Assembly (NCBI RefSeq): GCF_900112755.1
Contig: NZ_FOMW01000013.1
Span: 1 to 64,000 of the forward strand
Direction: 5' to 3'
Length of the DNA stretch: 64,000 bases
Source of the DNA: Sulfitobacter brevis
GTDB lineage: Bacteria > Pseudomonadota > Alphaproteobacteria > Rhodobacterales > Rhodobacteraceae
Shown here in pieces: positions 45,068 to 53,880 of this stretch. The notes below the pieces were generated by a model. That model had not been told where the DNA came from. It made no database searches and saw nothing but the letters and a program-made list of their open reading frames with translations. Positions within the stretch are counted from its first letter, which is position 1; every line of letters begins with the position of its first letter. Both the position numbers and the translations under genes were made by a program.

Positions 45068-45523
45068 TCAGGCCTTGCTCAATTCTTTAGCGACGATCTT
45101 TTCAATCTCGTTTAACGGATGATTGGTCAGGGTTTTTGGCACCTCGCCAATGACCTTGTTGGTCACTTCCTGATGCAGCTGCTGGCGCAACTCGCCCAAA
45201 GTGTTCGGCGGCGCGACCAGAACAATGCTGTCGAATTTACCGCTGTGCGCCTGCTTGTACAAAATATCAGCCAGATCGCTGGCAAAGCGGTCCTTGGCCA
45301 ACTCGTGCCAATCGGTGTCGTCCACTGCTGACCTATGACCAGATGGGCCGTCACTTACACGACCGGGACGGTTGGCCGCCTGCTCGCGGTTCGGCGGATT
45401 GTCCTGCTCCTCGCGGCGAACAACCTCCAGAAAAGGGTCTTCACCATCAGTGCGGTTCTCCAAGAACAGAGCTTTCTCGCCGTCTGCTATCAATACCCAT
45501 GTGCCATTTTTCAATGCTGTCAT
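45068..45523 (-). CDS. Host-attachment family protein (PF10116)
   Basis: The 151-residue protein fits the family named after the Agrobacterium protein required for attachment to host cells. It has TWVLIADGEKALFLENR at the start, the variable loop RREEQDNPPNREQAANRPGR, DWHELAKDRFASDLADILY and VLVAPPNTLGELRQQL. The fold resembles release-factor eRF1 domain 1 proteins. The role outside Agrobacterium is not established, and the name should not be taken as evidence of attachment here. Confidence 0.8.
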   Translation of the reverse strand: MTALKNGTWVLIADGEKALFLENRTDGEDPFLEVVRREEQDNPPNREQAANRPGRVSDGPSGHRSAVDDTDWHELAKDRFASDLADILYKQAHSGKFDSIVLVAPPNTLGELRQQLHQEVTNKVIGEVPKTLTNHPLNEIEKIVAKELSKA

Positions 45524-45618
45524 CTAAGTTCTCCCAGATTTCGTGTGGTCCGACGTGGCGCAACGCTGCACGCCGACGGGTCTGGGAGGTCAACGTCTCG
45601 GGTCGTCAGAGGTTCCAT

Positions 45619-45652
45619 AAAGCAAACGCCCCGCAGAATTAACTACGGGGCG
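45619..45652 (-). terminator. Terminator of sodB
   Basis: On the minus strand the stem acgccccg/cggggcgt, with a roughly 11-base loop, is followed by ttgcttta. It lies about 105 bases after the sodB stop and upstream of the host-attachment gene. Confidence 0.6.
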
Positions 45653-45757
45653 TAAGGCATTATAGAACAATATATTTACGCTAAAACACGTCACCCCGGG
45701 AGTTCACTTAGCCTACAGGCGAGTTGTAGACGTAATTGGCTGCAAGGGCGCGTTAGA

Positions 45758-46357
45758 TCACATGCGTGACGCGACATTTTCCCAGTTTACCAGCTTGTCG
45801 AGGAAGTTGGTCAGGTAGTCGGGACGCGCATTGCGGAAATCAATGTAGTAGGAATGCTCCCACACATCGCAACCTAGCAGTGTGGTCTGGCCAAAGCACA
45901 CAGGGTTCACGCCGTTCTCGGTTTTGGTGACCTTCAGGCCACCGTCGGTGTCTTTCACCAACCAAGCCCAGCCCGAACCGAACTGGCCCGCGCCTGCAGC
46001 TTTGAACTCGTCTTTGAATTTGTCGACGGAACCAAAGCTGTCGGTGATCGCTTTTTCCAGCTCGGACGGCATCGTGCTGTCGTCAGGGCTCATCATTTCC
46101 CAGAACTGGTTGTGATTCCACAGCTGGCTGATGTTGTTGAAAATGCCGTTTTGCGCCACGGCCTTGGGATCATAGGTACCTTTGATGATCTCTTCGAGGG
46201 ATTTACCCTCCCACTCGGTGCCCTCAATGGCCTTGTTACCATTGGTCACATAGGCATTGTGGTGCTTATCGTGGTGATATTCCAGCGTCTCTTTGGACAT
46301 GCCTTTGCCGGCCAGAGCGTCGTGGGAATAGGGAAGATCGGGAAGTTGAAAAGCCAT
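45758..46357 (-). CDS. sodB: Superoxide dismutase (Fe/Mn family)
   Basis: The 199-residue enzyme converts superoxide to hydrogen peroxide and oxygen. It has the N-terminal metal His in LEYHHDKHHNAYVTN, NISQLWNHNQFWEMMSP, and the DVWEHSYYIDFRNARPDYL signature with Asp and His ligands. The length and LLGCDVWEHSYYIDF pattern fit the iron-type enzymes of alphaproteobacteria, but the metal cannot be proved from sequence. It is probably transcribed alone. Confidence 0.95.
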   Translation of the reverse strand: MAFQLPDLPYSHDALAGKGMSKETLEYHHDKHHNAYVTNGNKAIEGTEWEGKSLEEIIKGTYDPKAVAQNGIFNNISQLWNHNQFWEMMSPDDSTMPSELEKAITDSFGSVDKFKDEFKAAGAGQFGSGWAWLVKDTDGGLKVTKTENGVNPVCFGQTTLLGCDVWEHSYYIDFRNARPDYLTNFLDKLVNWENVASRM

Positions 46358-46506
46358 CGGATGGGCCTCCTCATTTTCAAATTACGTCGAGGGCCACTTG
46401 AAGTGTTCAGCGCCCCTTCGTCAAGGTCAACGCGTGCAACCCTTGCTTGTTCCGACTAGTCGGCGGGCAAAAGCCGGGGGTGGCAGCAAGCCGCCCCCGA
46501 CCTCGC

Positions 46507-47106
46507 TTATGTGTTTGCGCTCTGCCCCTCGGCCAGCGGGAAATGCCCGACCGCCGAGCCGGATTGTGCCGCAACCTTCAAAACGTCAAAGACGTATTGC
46601 GCCACCGAGCGGAAGCAGAAGATCTGGAAAGTCTCGTCGTCGGTCATCCAGAACGCAGCAGGCACCTGCGCGAGCCGTGTGCGCCGGAACATCCCAGGTT
46701 TGAAAATAGCGGGGTCGAGATCGACTGGCGAGAGTTTTGCCATAACCTCGCGCGCCAAAGGCCCGCTGACCCGGAAAACAGCGCGCCCGTCCGAGACATT
46801 GGCCGCCGTCGCAAAATTTGAACCGATGGCCTTTTCGAGCTTTTCTACGGTCTCGCCCGCTTCGGCGTAGGGGCACATGACCAACAGTTCGTCAGGCGAC
46901 ATCCACGCAATACCGCGATTATCTGAGCTGTTACAGCCAAGCGGCGCAGGGACATCCACGCCAGCAATCTGTGCAGCGGCTTTGCGCAGATAGGACGCAT
47001 TCAGATCGCCACGTAGAGTGATCATACCCACAGGGCCGATCTCGGAAACCGCAGCGATACCAGTGGCATCCGAGGTGTTATTAAGGGCGGTGACGGGTTC
47101 AGACAT
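46507..47106 (-). CDS. soxG: Sarcosine oxidase gamma subunit
   Basis: The 199-residue protein is the SoxG subunit of heterotetrameric sarcosine oxidase. It has the family's ITLRGDL start, RGIAWMSPDELLVMCP, SDGRAVFRVSGPLAREVMAK, the FKPGMFRRTRLAQVPAAFWM block and the C-terminal YVFDVLKVAA. It is structurally related to the C-terminal part of glycine cleavage T-proteins. Its ATG at 47106 overlaps the soxA stop by eight bases, so it is translationally coupled and last in the locus. Confidence 0.93.
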   Translation of the reverse strand: MSEPVTALNNTSDATGIAAVSEIGPVGMITLRGDLNASYLRKAAAQIAGVDVPAPLGCNSSDNRGIAWMSPDELLVMCPYAEAGETVEKLEKAIGSNFATAANVSDGRAVFRVSGPLAREVMAKLSPVDLDPAIFKPGMFRRTRLAQVPAAFWMTDDETFQIFCFRSVAQYVFDVLKVAAQSGSAVGHFPLAEGQSANT

Positions 47107-50100
47107 TCTGCTTCTTCCCTTCTTTATCGTAAAATACCGGATCGACGATGCGGGCCTCGACAGGCGCACCTTCAAGGTTGGAGAAGGAGATCACCTCGCC
47201 CATCCGGTCCGGTCCGTTCAGCACCAGACCCATCGCAATACCCTTGTCCAAGGTTGGAGAATGATAGGTTGAGGTAACACGGCCCATCGTGTTGCGTTGA
47301 CCGTTTTCGTTGGTGCCCTCGCCCACGGCATAGGCGCCGTCAGGCAGCGTGCTGCCATCGGTGGCCTCCAACCCGACCAGCTTCCAACGGGTCGGATCGG
47401 CCATGTGGGAGCGCTCTTGGGCCCGCTTGCCCAAGTAGTCTTCTTTCTTTTTTGAGATCGCCCAGTTGAGCCCAAGATCTTGGGGGATGATGGTGCCGTC
47501 GGTTTCGTCCCCGATCATGATAAAGCCCTTTTCGGCGCGCAGAATGTGCAGGCATTCCGTTCCGTAAGGCATAATGCCCAGATCGTTGCCCGCCACTGTC
47601 AGCGCGTCCCAGAACGCCTGTCCGTGGCTCGCGTCGATGGCGATTTCATAGGACAGCTCGCCGGAGAACGAGATGCGATAGACCCGCACCTTAAAGCCGC
47701 CGATTTCACCGTCTGCCCAATCCATAAAACCGAGTGCCTCGGCAGAGACATCCATACCGCCGAGCTTTTCCAGACACTTACGGGCATTGGGGCCAACAAC
47801 AGCGATCTGCGCGTATTGTTCGGTGACGTTAACGGTGTGCACTTGCCAGTCCCACCATTCGGTTTGCAGCCATTCTTCCATATGCTGGTGAATGCGGTCG
47901 GCGCCGCCGGTGGTGGTGTGGCAGAGCCACGTCTGATCATCGATCCGCGCAACCACACCATCGTCGATCAAGAAGCCGTTTTCCGAGCACATAAGACCAT
48001 AGCGGCATTTGCCCGGTTTCAGCGTCGACATCATGTTGGTGTACATCATGTCAAGGAACCGGCCTGCATCGGGGCCGCGCACGATGATCTTACCCAGCGT
48101 CGAGGCATCCAGCAGGCCGAGGTTCTTGCGGGTGTTGGTGACCTCGCGCATCACTGCGTCATGGGTGCTTTCCCCGCTGCGCACATAGGCATAGGGGCGG
48201 CGCCAATGGCCGACAGGTTCAAACTCGGCACCATTGGTTTCGTGCCAGTGGTGCATCGGGGTGCGGCGGATCGGCTGGAATACATTTCCGCGTGCCTCGC
48301 CGCCAATCGCCGCCATCGAGATCGGATGGTACGGCGGGCGGAACGTTGTCGTGCCGACGGCTGGAATTTCCATGTCCAAGGCACCGGCCAAGGTCGCCAG
48401 ACCGTTAATATTGCTCAGTTTACCCTGATCTGTTGCCATCCCCAGGGTGGTGTAGCGCTTGGCATGTTCGACGCTGACAAAGCCTTCTTGCGCGGCGAGC
48501 CGCACGTCCGAGACTTTGACGTCGTTCTGATAGTCGAGCCAAGCTTTTTCGCGCAGCTTGGTGCCCGCCCCTTGTGGCATCATCCAGACCGGTGCCATCG
48601 GGGTTTCTTCGCGGCGCTCGGCATGGGGGGCGGTCAGGTCTTTGGGCAGCTTGAAGCCAAGGCTGGTGGCGACGCCATCAGCGGCGGCATGGGCATCGTG
48701 TAGGACATCATCCAGTGCGAACATGCCGCTGGCAGCGCCCGCAGGCGTGACGAAGCCAAGACCGTCCGCGCCCTTTGGCGGCTGGTCGACATCGGGACTA
48801 AAGCAGGCATGTGCCGTGTCCCAACGCAGCTTGCCGCCGCAATGCGACCAAAGGTGCACCACCGGAGACCAGCCGCCGGACATGGCGACAGCATCGCAGG
48901 TAATCTCTTCGAGCACCGCGCCTTCGCCCGCCTGCGAGCAGACCGCAACGCCAGTGACCCGTTTGGAACCCTGCACCGAGGCAACCGCATGACCCATCAA
49001 CACCCGGATGCCGAGCGCTTTGGCCTGCGCCATCAATTCGCTGTCTTGCGGCAGCACCCGCGCGTCAAGGATGGCCGGTACATCAAGCCCGGCGTGGCGC
49101 AGGGCGATGGCGGTCAGATAGGCATTGTCGTTATTGGTCACGACCACGGTGCGATCGCCGACAGAAACGCCGAAGTTTACCGCATAGTCACGCACCGCCG
49201 AGGCGAGCATGACGCCGGGGATATCGTTGCCTGCAAAGCTGAGCGGACGCTCGATCGCGCCGGTGGCGGTGATCACATGGCTTGCACGGATGCGCCAGAG
49301 ACGGTGGCGCGGGCCTGCGGCATCGGGCTGGTGGTCGGTCAGCCGCTCATAGCCCAAAACATAGCCGTGGTCGTAGACCCCTGCCCCCATGCAGCGCAGC
49401 CGCATCTGGACATTGGGCATTGCTGCGATTTCTTCCACGAGGTTTTCGACAAACTGATCGGCGGCAACACCTTCAACTGTGCCGCCATCCACAGGTGCAC
49501 GTCCGCCCCAATGGTCGGTTTGTTCCATCAAAACAACCCGCGCGCCGGAGAGACCTGCGGTGCGTGCCGCCTCAAGCCCTGCGACACCGCCGCCGACGAT
49601 CAGGATGTCGCAGAACGCGTGGAAATGCTCGTAGGTGTCGACATCTCGAGATTTCGGGGCTTTGCCCAAGCCTGCGGAGTGGCGGATGATCGGCTCATAG
49701 ACATGCTTCCAGAAGCTGCGCGGATACATGAACATCTTGTAGTAAAAGCCTGCAGGCAGAAAGCGGCTGAGCCGCGCGTTGATCGCACCTACGTCAAATT
49801 CAAGTGACGGCCAGTGGTTCTGGCTGGCGGCCTCGAGCCCGTCAAAAAGCTCGGTCGTGGTGACGCGGGCATTGGGCTCAAACCGGCCTTCGCGGCCCAG
49901 ATTAACCAGACCGTTCGGCTCTTCGGCGCCGGAGGCGACGACGCTGCGCGGGCGGTGGTATTTGAACGATCGGCCCATCAGCATCTGGTCATTGGCCAGC
50001 AGTGCCGAGGCCAGCGTATCGCCCTGATAGCCGCGCATTTGCTTGCCGTTGAAGCTGAAGCTCAGCGGTTTGGCTTTGTTCAGCAGGCGGCCACCTGTGG

Positions 50101-50116
50101 CAAGACGTGTGCTCAT
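47099..50116 (-). CDS. soxA: Sarcosine oxidase alpha subunit
   Basis: The 1005-residue subunit has an N-terminal 2Fe-2S-ferredoxin-like region (FNGKQMRGYQGDTLASALLA) that lacks the full Cys set, then a FAD/NAD-binding domain with ILIVGGGVAGLEAARTAGL (about residue 170). The C-terminal part (about 600-1005) is a GcvT-like tetrahydrofolate domain with YEIAIDASHGQAFWDAL-type sequence and LGLNWAISKKKEDYLGK. It demethylates sarcosine to glycine, passing the one-carbon unit to tetrahydrofolate. It starts 73 bases after the soxD stop. Confidence 0.96.
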   Translation of the reverse strand: MSTRLATGGRLLNKAKPLSFSFNGKQMRGYQGDTLASALLANDQMLMGRSFKYHRPRSVVASGAEEPNGLVNLGREGRFEPNARVTTTELFDGLEAASQNHWPSLEFDVGAINARLSRFLPAGFYYKMFMYPRSFWKHVYEPIIRHSAGLGKAPKSRDVDTYEHFHAFCDILIVGGGVAGLEAARTAGLSGARVVLMEQTDHWGGRAPVDGGTVEGVAADQFVENLVEEIAAMPNVQMRLRCMGAGVYDHGYVLGYERLTDHQPDAAGPRHRLWRIRASHVITATGAIERPLSFAGNDIPGVMLASAVRDYAVNFGVSVGDRTVVVTNNDNAYLTAIALRHAGLDVPAILDARVLPQDSELMAQAKALGIRVLMGHAVASVQGSKRVTGVAVCSQAGEGAVLEEITCDAVAMSGGWSPVVHLWSHCGGKLRWDTAHACFSPDVDQPPKGADGLGFVTPAGAASGMFALDDVLHDAHAAADGVATSLGFKLPKDLTAPHAERREETPMAPVWMMPQGAGTKLREKAWLDYQNDVKVSDVRLAAQEGFVSVEHAKRYTTLGMATDQGKLSNINGLATLAGALDMEIPAVGTTTFRPPYHPISMAAIGGEARGNVFQPIRRTPMHHWHETNGAEFEPVGHWRRPYAYVRSGESTHDAVMREVTNTRKNLGLLDASTLGKIIVRGPDAGRFLDMMYTNMMSTLKPGKCRYGLMCSENGFLIDDGVVARIDDQTWLCHTTTGGADRIHQHMEEWLQTEWWDWQVHTVNVTEQYAQIAVVGPNARKCLEKLGGMDVSAEALGFMDWADGEIGGFKVRVYRISFSGELSYEIAIDASHGQAFWDALTVAGNDLGIMPYGTECLHILRAEKGFIMIGDETDGTIIPQDLGLNWAISKKKEDYLGKRAQERSHMADPTRWKLVGLEATDGSTLPDGAYAVGEGTNENGQRNTMGRVTSTYHSPTLDKGIAMGLVLNGPDRMGEVISFSNLEGAPVEARIVDPVFYDKEGKKQNV

Positions 50117-50150
50117 AAAAACGAACCTTGGTGCGGGCGGAGGGGGATGG

Positions 50151-50184
50151 CGCCTCCGGCGGGGATATTTAGGGCCAAAAAGAG
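50151..50184. repeat. Intergenic ggggatattt-type element
   Basis: The gap between soxD and soxA contains cgcctccggcggggatattt followed by agggccaaaaagag. A GC-rich palindrome (gcctccggcgggg) next to a ggggatattt-ggccaaa core recurs after genes in roseobacter genomes as far as I know; in this window the core is distantly similar to copies A and B in reverse orientation. Confidence 0.4.
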
Positions 50185-50189
50185 AGAGA

Positions 50190-50522
50190 TCATGCGGTCG
50201 CGGCTTTGCGGGTCCAATCGGGACGCTTGTCCTCGATCTGCGCGATCAGGTCATCAGGCGGCGTGTAAGTTTGGGCGCTGTAGCTGCCAAAGACTTCGAG
50301 GGTCATCGTGTCGCGGGCAACGTGGAACCACTTGCCGCAGCCGTAAACATGGCGCCAGCGTTCAAAATGGACGCCTTTGGGGTTATCGCGCATGAAGAGG
50401 TAGCCTTCGAAATCGGTCTCGGAGGAACCTGGGCCAAACCGTTTCAGATGGGCTTCGCCGCCTGCATGGAATTCGGTTTCTTCGGCGGTCACACCGCAGG
50501 CGTGACAGGTCAGGACCAGCAT
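50190..50522 (-). CDS. soxD: Sarcosine oxidase delta subunit
   Basis: The 110-residue subunit has the zinc-binding start CHACGVTAEETEFHAGGEAH, with a Cys-x2-Cys pair and His, and the block GYLFMRDNPKGVHFERWRHVYGC followed by GKWFHVARDTMT. These are the conserved features of SoxD. It is one of four subunits of the enzyme. It lies upstream of soxA, but is separated from soxB by a small membrane protein gene and a structured stretch. Confidence 0.94.
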   Translation of the reverse strand: MLVLTCHACGVTAEETEFHAGGEAHLKRFGPGSSETDFEGYLFMRDNPKGVHFERWRHVYGCGKWFHVARDTMTLEVFGSYSAQTYTPPDDLIAQIEDKRPDWTRKAATA

Positions 50523-50596
50523 GAGGTCACTCCTGAGTGAAGGGTGGTGGGGAATGAGGCGAGTGGGAGAGGCACGGAGCGGGCGGCGCGACGCAA

Positions 50597-50685
50597 GACC
50601 CGCGTGGGTCTACGGTCTGCGGGGGCAACCAGCACACTCCGGCCTTCAGACACGACAAAACCCTCACCCGTGGAACGGGCAAGGG
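50597..50685 (-). other. Structured non-coding stretch upstream of soxD
   Basis: Between the 92-residue membrane protein gene and soxD (234 bases) the minus strand has a 10-pair hairpin, cccttgcccg/cgggtgaggg with two G-U pairs and a five-base loop (50661-50685), and a second one, agaccc/gggtct with a four-base loop (50596-50611). No coding signal is convincing and the soxD ATG lies about 75 bases beyond. It could be a leader RNA, an attenuator or a processed intergenic region; I cannot match it to a known riboswitch. Confidence 0.4.
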
Positions 50686-50756
50686 CCTTGTTTTTCAGTC
50701 GGACCGCAGGGCGTGGAGGGAGGACCGCCGTGCGGGTAGCGTTATATTGATCGGAG

Positions 50757-51035
50757 TTATTCTGTCGGGGTGACCGCATCAGCGGCGCCGTCAGCAGCAC
50801 CTTCGACAGCTGCGCCTGCGTCACTTGCAGGGTTCTCGACAGAGATATTGACGTCATTCGTGCCGGGACCATCGACATCGGCGCCAGCAAACAAGAACCA
50901 GACCAGCGCTGCCACGACAATGACAATCGCGCCAAGCACGAATGCCATGCCGCCGTTGCCACCGGTGTTGGTGGTTGTGGTTGTGGTGGTGTGGTCTGAA
51001 TGGGTGCGGTCGGTTGTGCGATCATGGTCAGACAT
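50757..51035 (-). CDS. Small membrane protein inside the sox locus
   Basis: The 92-residue protein has a hydrophilic, His/Asp/Thr-rich start with seven consecutive Thr residues (HSDHTTTTTTTNTGG), one membrane helix (about 30-50, AFVLGAIVIVVAALVWFLFAG) and an acidic Ala/Asp-rich tail that is predicted to be outside the cytoplasm. It is not related to any sarcosine oxidase subunit. It stands between soxB and soxD. The ATG at 51035 has ggagtat upstream. Function unknown. Confidence 0.65.
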   Translation of the reverse strand: MSDHDRTTDRTHSDHTTTTTTTNTGGNGGMAFVLGAIVIVVAALVWFLFAGADVDGPGTNDVNISVENPASDAGAAVEGAADGAADAVTPTE

Positions 51036-51192
51036 TTTAATACTCCAGTGTATTCATTGTTTGACCGATTAACGCCGTAAGCCGCCGATATGTTCCATGA
51101 CGTAGGCGTGTAATTTCGCTTTTCGCAATTCACGGCCAAACCTCGAGTGGCAGCATGCGGCGCGTTGCCCGATATGTGCAGACCAGGCAGCA

Positions 51193-52437
51193 TCAGTGAG
51201 CAACTCCTGCCGCAACGCTTTCATCAATGAACCGGCCTTCGGCGAAGCGATTAAGCCCGAAAGCGTCCGTCAGCGGTGACTGGCCCTTGGCGATCAGCTC
51301 GGCCATCGCCCAGCCCGATCCGGGGATCGCCTTAAAGCCGCCAGTGCCCCAGCCACAGTTGACAAAGATGCCATCTACGGGAGTTTTGCTGAGGATCGGC
51401 GAGCGGTCACCAGTGACATCGACGATCCCGCCCCATTGGCGCAGCATTTTGAGGCGCGACACCATCGGGAAAGTTTCGATCAGCGCGCGGACGGTTTCTT
51501 CGATATGATGAAAGGAGCCGCGCTGGGTGTAGTTGTTATATCCATCGGTGCCACCACCGATGACCATTTCGCCCTTGTCGGACTGGGACATATAGCCGTG
51601 CACGGTATTGGCCATCACGACGACATCCATGCAGGGTTTGATCGGCTCGGACACCAGCGCCTGCAGGGCAACAGATTCAATCGGCAGCCGGAATCCAGCC
51701 ATATCGGCGAGATGACCCGAGTGGCCTGCGACAACCATGCCAAGCTTGTCACAGTCGATATCGCCACGGTTGGTCGACACGCCCGTCACCCGCCCGCCCA
51801 TCTGGCGGATACCAGTAACTTCGCAGCGCTGGATTACATCCATCCCCATATCGGAACAGGCGCGCGCATATCCCCACGCCACCGCATCGTGCCGCGCCGT
51901 GCCGCCACGCGCTTGCCAGAGCCCACCGAGCACCGGATAGCGCGGGCCGTCAATATTGATGATCGGCACTAACGATTTGACCTTTTCCGGCCCGATAAAT
52001 TCAGTAGTCACACCTTGGAGCGCGTTGGCGTGGGCGGTACGCTTGTAGCCGCGCACCTCATGTTCGGTCTGCGCCAGCATGATTACACCGCGCGGGCTGA
52101 ACATGACGTTATAGTTCAGGTCCTGGCTCATCGTCTCATAGAGGCTGCGGGATTTCTCGTAGATCGCCGCCGATGGGTCTTGCAGGTAGTTGGAGCGGAT
52201 GATTGTAGTATTGCGCCCCGTGTTGCCCCCTCCGAGCCAGCCTTTCTCAAGGATCGCCACATTGGTGATGCCGAAATTCTTGCCAAGGTAATAGGCGGTG
52301 GCAAGACCGTGCCCGCCTGCCCCGATGATGATCACATCATAGCGCTTTTTCGGCTGGGCATCGCGCCAGGCGCGGGTCCATCCGGTGTGATGGCGCATTG
52401 CCTCACGGGCCACGGCAAATACGGAATATTTCTTCAT
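51193..52437 (-). CDS. soxB: Sarcosine oxidase beta subunit
   Basis: The 414-residue flavoprotein holds the covalent flavin and oxidises sarcosine. The dinucleotide-binding motif VIIIGAGGHGLATAYYLGK is near residue 33, followed by the DAO-family blocks NTGRNTTIIRSNYL, GYMSQSDKGEMVIGGGTDGY and the C-terminal FVNCGWGTGGFKAIPGSG. The ATG at 52437 (MKKYSVFAVAREAMRHH) matches known SoxB starts; an earlier in-frame start is not supported. It is first in the locus and divergent from ccmI. Confidence 0.95.
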   Translation of the reverse strand: MKKYSVFAVAREAMRHHTGWTRAWRDAQPKKRYDVIIIGAGGHGLATAYYLGKNFGITNVAILEKGWLGGGNTGRNTTIIRSNYLQDPSAAIYEKSRSLYETMSQDLNYNVMFSPRGVIMLAQTEHEVRGYKRTAHANALQGVTTEFIGPEKVKSLVPIINIDGPRYPVLGGLWQARGGTARHDAVAWGYARACSDMGMDVIQRCEVTGIRQMGGRVTGVSTNRGDIDCDKLGMVVAGHSGHLADMAGFRLPIESVALQALVSEPIKPCMDVVVMANTVHGYMSQSDKGEMVIGGGTDGYNNYTQRGSFHHIEETVRALIETFPMVSRLKMLRQWGGIVDVTGDRSPILSKTPVDGIFVNCGWGTGGFKAIPGSGWAMAELIAKGQSPLTDAFGLNRFAEGRFIDESVAAGVAH

Positions 52438-52653
52438 GGCTCGGCACCTTCGGCATGGATTCGGTGCAGTGGCACCTGTTGGGTCTGTTCTGGCGGGATG
52501 GTTGGAAAAGAGGATACTCGCCACGGCACTCTTTAGCAATTTTGCGACATCTGCTGCAATCGGTGAAAAATGAACGGCTGGTGGGGCAATTTGGCCCCTT
52601 TTGTCGCGCAGGTGCAGCCGTTAGCTAAGACAGGTGCATTTGGGGGCGTAAAC

Positions 52654-53880
52654 ATGGTGACGTTTTGGATCATCGCAGGGGCCATGGTCCTTGCAGTGGC
52701 AGGTTTTTTGATCCGCGCGGTGGCGCAGGGCACTGCAGCGGCGCTGCCTGCACGCGGGACATCGGACCTTGGCGTTTACCGCGATCAACTGGCCGAGGTC
52801 GACCGCGATGTCGCTCGCGGCGTCGTGCCCGAGGCCGATGCGGCACAGGTGCGCAACGAAATTTCCCGCCGGATACTGGCCGCAGATGAGGCAGCGACAC
52901 TTGCAGGCGGGCGCGAGTCGCGCACTGGCCGTGTGGTGCTGATCGCTTTCGTGATTGTCGCGGTCTTTGGCAGCTTGGCGCTTTACGCGCGGTTGGGGCA
53001 GCCCGGATACGGCGACCTGGCCTTGGCCGACCGGATCGCGCGGGCCGAAGAAGTGCGCAAGGAGCGGCCCTCGCAAGAGGAGGTCGAGGAGAGCATGCCC
53101 GCCTTTGCGCCGACCGCCCTGAGCGCGCAATACGTCGAGCTGCTCACCAAGCTCCGCGACACGGTTGCCGAACGCCCAGATGACCTGCAAGGCCACAAAT
53201 TGCTGGCTGAAAACGAAGCGAATATTGGCAATTTCGCCGCTGCCGCCCGTGCTCAACGCGAAGTGATGCGGATTGAGGGCGCGCCTGCCAGCGCTCAGAC
53301 CATGGGCGATTATGCCGAGCTCTTGATCCTCGCGGCGGGCGGCTATGTCTCCCCGCAGGCCGAAACTGCCCTGCGCGCGGTGTTGGCTTTGGACGCTGAA
53401 GACGGACGGGCGCGCTATTTTCTGGGGTTGATGATGGCGCAGACCGGGCGACCTGATGTGGCGTTCCGCCTGTGGGATGCGCTGCTGCGGCGCGGGCCCG
53501 AGGATGCACCGTGGATCGTTCCTATCCGCGCCCAGATCATGCCGCTCGCGCGGCTCGCGGGTGTTGATTACGCCCTGCCGCCCGTCAGCACCAGCCCCGC
53601 GAAAGGTCCCTCCACCGATGATATTGCGGCGGCCAGCGAGATGACCCCCGCGGACCGCCAAGAGATGATTGGCGCGATGGTGGCGGGCCTGTCCGACCGC
53701 TTGGCGACCGAAGGCGGCCCTGTCGAGGACTGGGCGCGGCTGATTACCTCGCTTGGGGTCCTGAAGGATGCAGCGCAGGCCCGCGCTGTGTTTGACAACG
53801 CGATGGCAGTCTTTGCAGGTGATGAGGGGGCGCTGGACAAAATCCGCGCCGCCGGATCGCAGGCGGGAGTGGCCGAATGA
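52654..53880 (+). CDS. ccmI: Cytochrome c maturation protein CcmI
   Basis: The 408-residue protein holds apocytochrome c for heme ligation. It has an N-terminal helix (about 1-20, MVTFWIIAGAMVLAVAGFL), a cytoplasmic loop containing a leucine-zipper-like VYRDQLAEVDRDVARGVVPEAD, a second helix (about 92-112) and a periplasmic TPR region. The ATG at 52654 is chosen as the start of the first helix. The gene is not with the main ccm cluster. Its stop overlaps the ruvX start by four bases. Confidence 0.92.
   Translation: MVTFWIIAGAMVLAVAGFLIRAVAQGTAAALPARGTSDLGVYRDQLAEVDRDVARGVVPEADAAQVRNEISRRILAADEAATLAGGRESRTGRVVLIAFVIVAVFGSLALYARLGQPGYGDLALADRIARAEEVRKERPSQEEVEESMPAFAPTALSAQYVELLTKLRDTVAERPDDLQGHKLLAENEANIGNFAAAARAQREVMRIEGAPASAQTMGDYAELLILAAGGYVSPQAETALRAVLALDAEDGRARYFLGLMMAQTGRPDVAFRLWDALLRRGPEDAPWIVPIRAQIMPLARLAGVDYALPPVSTSPAKGPSTDDIAAASEMTPADRQEMIGAMVAGLSDRLATEGGPVEDWARLITSLGVLKDAAQARAVFDNAMAVFAGDEGALDKIRAAGSQAGVAE

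Noticed and set aside
50960..51000. Short tandem gtt/gtg-type microsatellite
   Set aside because: It is the coding sequence of the Thr7 tract in the small membrane protein, so it is not an independent repeat, though it could vary in length.
50510..51193. 227-residue minus-strand frame across the sox gap
   Set aside because: It would overlap the small membrane protein gene in another frame and read through hairpins; the composition looks non-coding.
52585..52605. Small hairpin ggggc-aatttg-gcccc followed by tttt before ccmI
   Set aside because: Only five pairs with a short T-run, and it lies upstream of a gene on the same strand with no gene before it to terminate; kept only as a remark.
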